From Homalodisca vitripennis (Eukaryota; Arthropoda; Insecta; Hemiptera; Cicadellidae), in assembly GCF_021130785.1 (NCBI RefSeq), contig NW_025776794.1, positions 1-64,000 of the forward strand: a stretch of DNA of 64,000 nucleotides, read 5' to 3'. This document shows, piece by piece, positions 1-10,894 of this stretch. The position numbers and the translations under genes were made by a program. The notes beneath the pieces are model-generated. The model did no database searches. It worked only from the letters and a program-made list of their open reading frames with translations, and was not told the DNA's origin. Every line of letters starts with the position of its first letter. Position 1 is the stretch's first letter.

Positions 1-2
1 TG

Positions 3-743
3 ACGTGACAACGTCGTAATGTTAGGTCCGCCCGCACGGGATGAAGCAGATAACTATGTTTATTTGTGAAAATGAGTGTGAGTGCATAGATTATCGTCGA
101 TTTTGCAACAACTACATCAATAATGGTAAAATTAATTGGTACACTGATTATTTCCATGTATCCGCATAAAATCTGAATTGATTGATTAATTGTTAGATTG
201 ACACAAAAGTGGAAGAAACTGGATAGTTTATAGGTTTGGTCATACTATTGACAAATGTTGATAGTGCTTAGTAAATTTATTAGTTTAAATTCACTCTGCA
301 ATCAATCGTATTAATTTCCGTCGATTGAGAAGAAACAGCGAGTTTTGCTAGTCTAAACATTTAAAAATAACAAATTATAGAACCTCTAATCTGTCATAAC
401 TGTGTCTGCGACGCCATAACAAACGAACTAAACCGACCAATAATCACCACGCGCAGGAGTTATGAATTTTTAACTGTGTTTAGCAAGAATAATTTCAAAT
501 TCCAGTTTTAGTAAAATGTTTTATTCACAAACTTTACCATTTACAATGAAAAAATTTTAATTAATTTCAATTTTATGTACAATGTTGTGTAGTAAAACAA
601 TATATATTTAGTATTTTTATAGGTTAGAAATTTGTGCACAATTCTTATTTTAAGTCAAACTTCACTTGTTCCTATTGTGCAAATTTAACATATATTCATA
701 TCAAGTAAAAGTATATTCTACCGAGATAAAGACGTTGTCACGT
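3..743. repeat. 13-bp perfect inverted repeat pair about 715 bp apart
   Basis: ACGTGACAACGTC at 3-15 is exactly reverse-complemented at 731-743 (GACGTTGTCACGT). The symmetry does not extend further inward or outward. The left arm sits at the window edge, so any element it bounds cannot be fully judged. The segment between is AT-rich and contains no convincing gene; a 70-codon frame at 666-878 looks like chance. The pair could be the terminal inverted repeats of a small non-autonomous DNA transposon, or two oppositely oriented fragments of a repeat containing this motif. No target-site duplication could be tested on the left. Confidence 0.35.
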
Positions 744-1954
744 AAATGTCTTCGCCTTGTAAAACCGATCGTTTACAGGCATACACCACATAATGTTTTT
801 CATAAACCGGGGCAACCTTACTACTTATTCCGTTATGCTTATCTCGATAATCCTTATGTCTGTTATGCTTATACTTGATTACAGTTTTGAAATATCTGAT
901 CAGTGTTAAATTGGCTTAAAAATGAAAAGATTTTATTTGTATATTATGTCATCAATGAATTTATGTATCAATCAGGTTTGTACGTAATACTAAACTGTAG
1001 TGTACATATATTGCATCTGTAGTACAACACATAGGACAATGGCTTTAAGAATATTACATACAGTTGGAAAAAGGATGGTATAATTTGTGACAATCAGAGC
1101 AAACTTAAACTAAAAGTAACTGTATATGTATTGTAAACTTTTAAATTTAGAACAACAGTGTAGATTGTGAACTTTAGCATTAATACTGTTTGAATAACTG
1201 TAAACTTTTGTCAGTAATTTGTACGAAATAGATGTTCGCATGATAGAAATAAACCTAATTTATGTGATAGGTTTGTGTGACATAAAAAGTTGTAATTGTT
1301 CTGATGTAGTTTATTACTATTCTATCGTAGGCCGGCAGTGTCCCACACGCGCGAGAAATTTAGAATTGTTTAATTGCAGGTAAATTAAAACTAATTAAAA
1401 CATTAAGTAATTGAGTATATGGATGTAAATATCACGTAAAGGACAAACACACATTAGATTGAGTGCTGGAGGATGTCTGCAGCACACAGATCGATCTCCG
1501 TCCCTTGGTAAAACAAAATCCATTTATATATAATCCTCGTGTTTTGGTCTCTCTGTGTTTATTATCTTTATAGCTGACAGATTAATACCAATATCTTTGT
1601 AATGCATATGATGTCAAATGACTATTTGAGTGCTATAAAATTTTAGTGTGATAAAATCACAGCATACAGGGAATTTTATATATGATAATGCACAATTTTA
1701 TAATTTGGCCGAATAGGTGGGAAACCCCCCCCTTTGTTTGACACAATTTTTTTTGTGTTTTTCAGCCATGAAAAGGGATGATAACATGAGTATGAAACAT
1801 ATCAAGATACAGTTTACTTCATTTATCAGCCAACTTCTATAAGTTGTTGAAAGGAATATATATCTCTTACATTTACATATTTGTATAAAATTGTATAAAC
1901 GGCATTAGCCGAATTTAAATTATTTCAATTAACATTGTTCGCACGTAAAAAGTC
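744..1954. other. AT-rich DNA with no gene seen
   Basis: No sustained open frame or recognisable repeat was found. One pyrimidine-rich stretch ending in CAG at 1763-1765 is a good match to a plus-strand 3' splice site. It is followed by only 24 codons (ATG at 1768, stop at 1840-1842), too little to call an exon. A short C run lies at about 1726-1733. Confidence 0.5.
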
Positions 1955-2070
1955 TCTTGACTCCGCCTGAGACTGGTATATAGAGATTCCGGGTTCAGAG
2001 AGTACCGGCGGCTGGCGCATAGAAGCTACAGTACTTTTTTGCGATTCAATGTTTCATTGAAAATATATAC
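1955..2070 (+). repeat. degraded tRNA-derived SINE-like fragment
   Basis: A B-box-like GGGTTCAGAG at about 1990 is followed about 40 bases later by a tail, GTACTTTTTTGCGATTCAAT at 2031-2050. This tail is nearly the same as that of the clearer SINE at 20654-20750 (GTACTTTTTGTGATTCAAT). The tRNA-like head is badly eroded and no full cloverleaf can be drawn, so membership in the family rests mainly on the shared tail and its spacing from the B box. Confidence 0.45.
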
Positions 2071-3168
2071 TATAGTATAGTATTTATATGCCTAATTAAT
2101 ACTATCTATATAGAGTAATATGCTTTATACGATTTGTTTAATATAGGCCAACGCTGCAAGAGTACGCATGGAGCATGGATATTTACTAATAAAACTAGAA
2201 CAAAGAACGTAAGAATTTAAATGTCATATCGGTTGGTATTGTTATTGTGTGTAACTTTATAGTTTTTGGGGTAGGAAACTTTCATATCTATTGTACGTTA
2301 GTTGTATGTGAGGTTTTTATCCTAAGACACTCGACTTGATATCACATATGGTTTGAGCTAAAGCTTATCTGTTAATAATGGTTTTTGTAATCTTAGATCC
2401 CGTTGAAGTACCACTGCAAGAGTAAATAAAACTATTTAGGTCGAAAATATATATGTTGGAGGACATCCGGAACATTCGTGACACTATAGTGTAGAGGAGT
2501 ATGTGGAGTGAGATGTAGTTGTGTTAGGCGGCGTTAATCTCCCGGAAGGTTATTGTAAACTAAAAGATTGTTTTCTAGCAAAATATTTCAGTACTAGAAA
2601 GAAATGTATTTCCATGAAGAAAATATTTAATTCTTAAAAATTTGATTACAATTAATTGAGTTCATTATTATAGGCACTTAGATAAAATAACATTACCCGA
2701 TGGGCCCAACGACGGTACGTATAGCAAGTACGTCATACACTTGTCTAAGCACATCGTTTACTTGTGTATGTTTACTTTGCTTGTTTATTTATTTACTTCT
2801 ATTTATTTATAGACGGTGCACACCATTTATTACAAACTAGCAAATAGTACATGAGTAACTTAGTGTTTTAGATTTATATATAAGTACAACAGTAACTCAA
2901 GAATATGACTAGGATTACATAAATACTCACACAACAATAACAAAATATGTGAAACACAAAATCAGATGACATTACTTAACATCCAATGTGTAAACAACAA
3001 TCAATCTATTGAATCTAAACTAGGACAAATAAAATTAACAAAGGACTGACCATTGGTAACCTACTAGGCTAGTATCCTGGTGATGTCTAAGATTACATAT
3101 AAAATAATGGAAGCTACGCTTACTTTTTCCTTAAATACACAATCAGATCTTCATTGAAAAATAGTGTA

Positions 3169-3339
3169 CTACATCGAGTAGCAGACATCACCTCCAGTTC
3201 TCAGAGAGTCTAGAGAGAGGCCGCTGTGGTAGGCTCGTACTAAGTCTAACGATGCCGTCTGTCGAAATATACGTTCTGGACTCGGGTTGCCTCGTGAGAC
3301 AAAGAGATCAAACACTGCTGAGTAGAACCGGGCAGTCAA
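3169..3339 (-). other. GC-richer island with a 56-codon open frame (exon-like)
   Basis: The island at about 3180-3345 is clearly GC-richer than its surroundings. Its minus strand is open for 56 codons between stops (reading from 3339 down to the TAG at 3169-3171). It encodes a mixed-composition peptide that includes FYSAVFDLFVSRGNPSPERI. A pyrimidine-rich stretch ending in CAG lies just inside the upstream edge, and a GGTGATG sequence near the other end could serve as a weak donor. I do not recognise the peptide. It could be a coding exon, a transposon relic or chance. Confidence 0.15.
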
Positions 3340-4333
3340 TCAACTCCTCATAAGTCCTTGTTTTTGTTTAATATTTTTTCTCAAGACACTGGCATATAGA
3401 GTTTTGAAATTGTATACAGTTTGTGAAACACGATAACTATCGTGAGACGTGTTTGTCAGATATCTAGCATCTAAATTTGGGCACAGGGACAGTGTTGCGC
3501 TCAGCCTTAATAGTGTTTGTTAGCGAGATTAAAGATAGGCGGCAGCTTTCATATTTGCTGCATCACATTGTTTTAACGATGTTTTTTTTTTTCAATTGAG
3601 CTAACAAAATGTCCAATAAAAAAAATAATTCGTTCATGAACTACTGACCTTTTATTCTTTTCACCTTTTTTCGATGCCTTTTTCCAATTACGCAAGCTAG
3701 GGAACGTATAATTAAAAAATGTTATTTTAATCTGTACAATTATTATTCAACTACTTGCAGCAAGGGAACAAAAGTTTTGTTAGAAATTATAAGGTCATTA
3801 AAATCTATGTATTTGTGTCTTTTCTAGTGTATGATATCTCTCGTAAGATTGCGTTAAAGTATCGCGACCAATAGTGCATATATAGCATAGATTGTCGTGT
3901 ACAATAGATGTATATACTAGGTAATTCTTAAAATACTGTAGTCATGACATATGTGAACACAGTATTACTCTTGACAATGTCTCATACTGGCTAATACTGT
4001 CGAGTAAAGTATCGAGGTATTGTCATGAGTGTCCAGAATCTGTTTAGCTCCGTTCTCTTAAGTATGATCATTGAAGCTGTTATATTGGTATAAGGCCTAT
4101 TAAGAGCTATCTGAAGTGTTGAAAAGTTGTTTAATTAAAAACTTTTAGCACAAACTCATAGGGTCGCTGGTATGGTCAGATATTTACGTTATATCTGCTG
4201 TATAGTTACACGCATGTGTAATAGGTTGCATGTTGTAGTTTACTGATTTATATATTTGTATTTTAATATTGCTATTTATTAAGTAGTCAACTGTCGGCTA
4301 TGTAGATAGTAATTGATCTATATTATTATAGGT

Positions 4334-4378
4334 GTATATATATATATAATTACTATCATTATGTAGTGTGGGTGATCT

Positions 4379-4414
<36 letters not shown>

Positions 4415-4431
4415 GTGTGTGTGTGTGTGTC
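4334..4431. repeat. (TA)n and interrupted (TG)n microsatellite
   Basis: A short TA tract at 4334-4348 is followed by (TG)14 at about 4381-4408. A TATATAG interruption comes next, then a further TG run to 4430. This is an ordinary compound microsatellite. Confidence 0.9.
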
Positions 4432-4570
4432 CGCTGTGTGATACAGGAGTGTTTAAGTCATACGAGCTTTGATCTCACACAAGTATAATGTCTAATTTAT
4501 TCGGGAAAGATCACACATATTACTGATAGGGAGTAAAAATAAAATAGTATGAGTTCCGCTAGTCCCCTCT

Positions 4571-4599
4571 CGCCCCCCCTCCTCCCCCCCCCCCCCCCC
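4571..4599. repeat. poly-C tract (16 uninterrupted C) with C-rich lead-in
   Basis: Sixteen consecutive C residues lie at 4584-4599, preceded by CGCCCCCCCTCCT from 4571. The tract stands out against the AT-rich background. The complementary G strand has the composition to form a G-quadruplex. Long C runs are also error-prone in sequencing, so the exact length is uncertain. Confidence 0.85.
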
Positions 4600-5609
4600 A
4601 GCCATTCCTTTTTTTTATGTCTGAATAGATAGTTTAATATACATATATTAAGAACATGTTATTTTGATCTATAACAGAAACTATTTGTTTACACTGGTTG
4701 ATAAATTAGGGAGTTGAACAATAAATCTTGGCTTAATTTTCGTTACACATAATATCGTGTTATTAGTACGGTTACGGTTATTAGTACGTGGTATTGTATT
4801 GCTAATCAAATAATTGTGTCTGAATTAATCAAAACAAAATTTGTCGCAGAGAGACTTTAATGATATTTCCTCCATATTATAACCTTAGAATAAGGCATTA
4901 CTTATATTTACAAGCCAGTACGCCGAATTTTATATAACGTGGAAAGAAAGATATTCATATGTATAAGCAGACTAAACGAAGCACGTGTGAATAAAGCGCA
5001 CGCTGTGGGAAGGATATGAACATAGATATATAACATTTTAAGGATGTTATAATAGACGTTTTGATGAATTTTTGTTACTTGTTGAACAATAGGAATTAGT
5101 AATAGTGGATTAAATTTAAATACAAACATCAGAGCAATAAAATTAAATAAAATCAATTTCAATAATTCATATTTATTTATATACTAAATTTACTGTAATA
5201 AATTCTGAAATTTAAACATGAATACCACATGGGACCAACTCACATTTATTTATTCATTCCTCAGTCTTGTACAGCGGGCAGTTCGACAAAAACATCTGAA
5301 CGCATTAATTTGTATTAAATCGATTTTGTTACTTGTTTTTAATTTTTACTTATTAAAGTTACTCCAATATTAAAAAATGTAGCAGGTTTCTTATAAATGT
5401 TAAATTGAAACTTTTAAACGACAAGTAAACAACATCAAATTAAATGTTAATTCAATGGAACTAACACAAAAACTGGTAATTGTGATTACAATTATGCAGA
5501 AGATTCCAATATTTAAATAGGAATAATACTCCTCCAAACATTTACTTTTTACAGATCACCATGTATCTTGTCACTTGTGAGTAATACAGGATGTTGTTTG
5601 GGGACATGG

Positions 5610-7745
5610 CGTCGAAATGTTTGTCCAAGGGATTAAAGCTTGTCTACCACTAGTAACCCTAACCTATGTCAAGAAGACGAAATGGGGTCATACAACACAA
5701 GATAACGGTCTGTAAACACGTCATCAAAACGTTTACCTAACGGATAGAGCCTCTGCCTAGCAATAGTAACGCTTATCTATGACAGAAACCAAATTACAGT
5801 TATACAAAAGACATGGTTTGTGCTCATGGATATTACCTTCTTTGCGCTACTGCTGAAGCTTGACTACCACTAGTAACGCTTCTCTATGACAGGAATACCA
5901 AATACAGTTATAGAAAAGACATGGTTTGTGCTCATGGAATTACCATCTTTGCGCTACTGCTGAAGCTTCACTACCACTAGTAACGCTTATCTATGACAGA
6001 AGACCAAATACAGTTATAGAAAAGACATGGTTTGTGCTCATGGAATTACCATCTTTGCGCTACTGCTGAAGCTTGACTACCACTAGTAACGCTTCTCTAT
6101 GACAGGAAGACCAAATACAGTTATACACTAAAGACATGGTTTGTGCTCATGGAATCACCATCATTGCGCTACTGCTGAAGCTTGACTACCACTAGTAACG
6201 CTTATCTATGACAGGAAGACCAAATACAGTTATAGAAAAGACATGGTTTGTGCTCATGGAATCACCATCTTTGCGCTTACTGCTGAAGCTTGACTACCAC
6301 TAGTAACGCTTATCTATGACAGGAAGACCAAATACAGTTATAGAAAAGACATGGTTTGTGCTCATTGGAATCACCATATTTGCGCTACTGCTGAAGCTTG
6401 ACTACCACTAGTAACGCTTTATCTATGACAGAAGACCAAATACAGTTATACAAAAGACATGGTTAGTGTTCATGGAATCACCATCTTTGTGCTACTGCTG
6501 AAGCTTGACTACCACTAGTAACGCTTATCTATGACAGGAAGACCAATCACAGTTATAAAAAAGACGTGGTTTGTGTTCATGGAATCACCATATTTGCGCT
6601 ACTGCTGAAGCTTGACTACCACTAGTAACGCTTATCTATGACAGGAAGACCAAATACAGTTATACAAAAGACATGGTTTGTGCTCATGGAATGATCATAT
6701 TTGCGCTACTGCTGAAGCTTCACTACCACTGGTAACGCTTATCTATGACAGGAAGACCAAATAACAGTTTATACAAAAGACATGGTTTGTGTTCATGGAA
6801 TCACCATCATTTGTGCTACTGCTGAAGCTTGACTACCACTAGTAACGCTTATCTATTGACAGGAAGACCAAATACAGTTATAGAAAAGACATGGTTTGTG
6901 CTCATGGAATCACCATCTTTGCGCTACTGCTGAAGCTTGACTACCACTAGTAACGCTTATCTATGACAGGAAGACCAAATACAGTTATACAAAAGACATG
7001 GTTTGTGCTCATGGAATGATCATATTTGCGCTACTGCTGAAGCTTCACTACCACTGGTAACGCTTCTCTATGACAGAAAGACCAAAATACAGTTATACTA
7101 AAGACATGGTTTGTCCTCATGGAATGATCATATTTGCGCTACTGCTGAAGCTTTAGTACCAATGGTAACGCTTATCTATGACAGGAAGACCAATCACAGT
7201 TATAAAAAAGACGTGGTTTGTGTTCATGGAATCATCATATTTGTGCTACTGCTGAAGCTTGACTACCACTGGTAACGCTTCTCTATGACAGGAAGACCAA
7301 ATACAGTTTTACAAAAGACATAGTTTGTGCTCATGGAATCATTCATATTTGCGCTACTGCTGAATCTTGACTACCACCTAGTAACGCTTCTCTCTGACAG
7401 GACGGCCAAATACAGTTTTACAAAAGACATGGTTTGTGCTCATGTAATGATCATATTTACGCTACTGCTGAAGCTTGACTACCACTGGTAACGCTTCTCT
7501 ATGACAGGAAGACCAAATCACAGTTATAACAAAAGACATGGTTTGTGCTCATGGAATCATCATATTTGAGCTACTGCTGAAGCTTGACTACCACTAGTAA
7601 CGCTTCTCTATGACAGGACGAACAAATACAGTTTTACAAAAGACATGGTTTGTGCTCATGGAATCATCATATTTGCGCTATTGCTGAAGAATTACTATCA
7701 CCAGTAACACTGAGCTATGACAGGAAGACGAAATACAGTTTTACT
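5610..7745. repeat. satellite array, about 20 units of about 107 bp
   Basis: The phrase TGCTGAAGCT recurs at 5851, 5958, 6064, 6173, 6281, 6389, 6496, 6603, 6710, 6820, 6928, 7035, 7143, 7250, 7466 and 7575, with variants at 7358 and 7682. Spacings are 106-110 bases. Two more diverged units at about 5635 and 5742 lead in. Nearly every unit has AAGCTT (HindIII) immediately before the conserved CTACCACTAGTAACGCT, which carries ACTAGT (SpeI). No coding capacity is apparent. The outer units on both sides are the most diverged, as expected for an array homogenised from the middle. The length suits a satellite or long minisatellite; the window does not show whether it is centromeric or dispersed. 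Confidence 0.95.
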
Positions 7746-10214
7746 AAATAATCATTGTGAATCACTACATAGCTTAGTACCCACCTAACATATGTCACTG
7801 GATGCCCGAAATATGTACTAAAAATGCAAATCAGTCTCTGTATGATTTGAATTGGTATGAAATTGTGGTCTTGTGATACAAAATACTGGGCTATTGTATC
7901 CTTATCTTTTTATAAATCCTCTAATAACTTTCTACCACTATTATGTACTAAGTCATGCCACTTTATATACAGTTGTATGTGTGGGCTAATATGTATACAA
8001 AGTAAGGTACACTTCCGTCAATCACCCGCATGCTGTATGCTATCAATACATATTCAGCTATGTCGGAATTAAGTACCTGTAATTTGGCAGTTTTTAAGTA
8101 AAACAAGGTTGTTTGTGTATAGCACAACATTGAGTAGTGTTTACCAATTGAGAACAAAAATGTTTACCAATTACGTTCATAGCCGGATAGTTTATATTTA
8201 CCTATGAGCGGGAATTGAGTAGGCTCTTAGTAAAATAAAGCGTTGCTTGTGTATTAAAATTATAGTTTAGTCTGACTATTAGTTGTAAACCTATGGTGTG
8301 TGTTATCTGTGAGCGGACATTTATTGTATTCTAAAAAATACATGGTATTATTTTGGTATCAAGGATCGGTGTACTGTTTATGCACAGTATAGTCAGTAGT
8401 AAACCAATTTGTGTGAACGCATACAGTACAAGCGGTGTGCTTTATAACATACAAGAGATAACTTTACACTAACAATACAATGAATTGTTTATTTATGCTG
8501 CGCTGTGCAGCGTTTAACTATTCTCACGATCTGTAAACTAGTATTAGACAGGAGTAAGTTAAACCTCATTTAATTTTCGAGAATGTCCTACAAGCATGCA
8601 ATTCATACAGAAAATATTATTTTTACCTTCCCCCCACTGAAAATAAATAAATTGTTTTCAGGCTACTAACTGAGAGGCTGCAATGGCTCTCAGGTCACTT
8701 CCTTGGTTTTATAGTCAGGCTAACTTTTAACCTCTAGGACTATGCAAAACTATTAAATCTATAAAGTGACGGTGAACTAATTGTTAGCATGGTGTTCTAG
8801 ATGTGCTAAATTTTAATTTTTATAAAACTTCTTTATGGACAAAAACACGTTTTTAAGTAGGATAAGAAAATGGTTGTATTTTGAGGTTGATCTTTCTAAG
8901 CATGTATTATCTCAATTTAACCACCGCTTGACCTTTCCATGTTACTTCACGAGCAAGATCAACAAAATATATAGTACTCTGTACAAAGTTTAAAAGTTCG
9001 AAAACCCGCAAAATTATACGAAATTTACTTTAACGTAAAATGGGCACTTTAAAATAATGCAAACCCCTGTAAGCTCAAAAAACTTTATGTATTTAAGAAA
9101 CAATAAGGTCTAATCGAAAGTAGAGAATAACTAAACTAAAATAAGACAAATTAAAAATAATTAGGGTCTGATATAACATTTTCAAAATAACTTTTTTTAT
9201 TTAATAATTTTTTATTGGTTTGTAAATAGCGTGCCATATGAAATATGTATACATTTTAATTGGCTAATGACTGAAATCTATTTTACAACGTCTACGTCAC
9301 ATTATTGATGTTTCCTCTTTTTATTCATTTACTAATATAACTTGTGAAATATTGATTTTTCTTTCATGTTTTGTCAGATAAACGGCTCTTTTCTTCTTCT
9401 GGCAGGTATTTAAAAAATAAGCCTTTCTACAGATATTTAAAAAAAGTTAGTACTCCAAAATCACTTCCGTGGAAAGAGTAAAATTCCAAATGATTCATTC
9501 ACAAATTTTCTATTATTAAGGACACCAAAAGAGGTTTTTTTGTACTTGAAATACTCAAAATAGGAGTTTGTGATTCTATAGTAACGTAAAAACTATGGTT
9601 ACTTAGATAGGAGTAAGGTGTTAAAAAGGTTTTTGGTGATGCTAGTGCAAACTATACTTGGGTTTAAAGGTGCTTATTAAAATGCATCAAATAAAAGTCC
9701 ATAAAAAGCAGAGGATGAGACCAAAAAGGCCTGAGTAGCAGCTAGAAATAAAAAGAGGAAGCTGGAAGGCAATTGGGGAATAAGAAGAGCTTCAATAGCC
9801 TGGAACTGATGCGGTTGCCTGAATGAAAACAATACTTGTTTTTTTAATTGATTTCTCGACAAATATAAAAATGTCAGATTCAGGTTCACTTTTTTAAATA
9901 TTTTCTAGAAAATTTCACCACATATTCCTTGCAACCTCCTTTATGCAGTATACCTTTATTTACTGTATTTCCTGATATTTTATTTTTTTATAACATCATG
10001 AAAGTAAATAAACTTTCATTTTTAGGTGTAATATTTAGATAAAAAATCATAACATCATGTCAGAAGTTTTATTATCTCGTATAATACGATAATTTTTTTT
10101 ATAAATGGTACCGAAAATGAGAAATTTATTAGTAGGTTATACGGACGATAGACTCCCCGTAAATAATTACTAAGTTACTAAATGCATACGGAGTTAACAA
10201 TAGCCACACATATA
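7746..10214. other. AT-rich DNA with no gene seen
   Basis: No recognisable coding or repeat feature was found. Short overlapping frames on both strands at 7857-8157 do not look like protein. A TTTTCAG acceptor-like site before 8662 is followed by 24 open codons ending at a TAG at 8735-8737, which is too weak to annotate. Confidence 0.5.
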
Positions 10215-10705
10215 AACAGACTAAACATATCAAAACAGCTGATGGCTTTCAACTGACAGAATGTACTCGTATTATGGCAAGCACATACTTTAAAGCGGTC
10301 GTGTTCGCTTGTCTGTTAACAGATTTGGATGGACTTCGTTGAAAAAAGGACAGTTGAAATTCTAATAAAAATTTGAAATAATTACTATCTAGTAAAATGT
10401 TTATAAAGATATTGGTTTTATGTTATAGACTAAAACCTTTTACAATAGGCACTATTTTGTTCATATTTAAGCAAATGGTCCCATTATTATTTTTTTAATT
10501 TTTCTCTTACTTATCCATACCACTATAATAAAGTGGATGTATCTGTAGAGTTACTAGTTCTAGAGATAGTATATTCATAAATATTATAAAATGGTCGCTA
10601 GCGACTAGACTAATTTCTTTTACATATTTTTACAGGAGACTTTGTTTGGACTGATGAGTTTCTACAAAGGTTTGTGGACACCCTTTCTCAAACATAATGT
10701 ATATA
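10215..10705 (+). repeat. diverged interspersed repeat, copy 1
   Basis: This aligns in the same orientation with 40820-41285. Shared blocks occur in the same order: TCAAAACA followed by GCTGATG and TCAACTGA; ATCTAG with a TATTGGTTTT / TACTGGTTTTG block; GTATCTGTA and TCTAGAGATA; AAAATGG-CGCTAG; and GTTTGTG-ACACCCTTT. Identity is patchy and insertions are frequent, so this is an old family. No protein can be read through both copies, which suggests a non-autonomous element. Confidence 0.6.
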
Positions 10706-10788
10706 CATTTTCATATTTTAGTACTGTCTCAATCCTGGGGGTTATAAGTAGGGACAATATTTATATTAAATCCTCAAAACACCAATAC

Positions 10789-10799
10789 ACGACTTAACT

Positions 10800-10870
<71 letters not shown>

Positions 10871-10894
10871 GCCATTGCTGAACAGTTAAGTCGT
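10789..10894. repeat. (TA)n tract inside a perfect 12-bp inverted repeat
   Basis: A TA run at about 10803-10869 is bracketed by ACGACTTAACTG (10789-10800) and its exact reverse complement CAGTTAAGTCGT (10883-10894). The TA run is itself self-complementary, so the whole 106-base stretch could extrude as a cruciform with a long stem. Confidence 0.85.

Noticed and set aside
1763..1842. Terminal exon starting at the strong acceptor at 1765
   Set aside because: Only 24 codons, AT-rich and Lys/Met/Ile-biased; there is no further support.
5610..7745. CRISPR array
   Set aside because: Units are contiguous repeats of about 107 bp without unique spacers, in clearly eukaryotic DNA; this is a satellite.
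10630..10797. Acceptor TTTTTACAG plus a long open stretch at 10.63 kb as an exon
   Set aside because: It lies inside the interspersed repeat, and the other copy at 41.2 kb does not preserve the frame.
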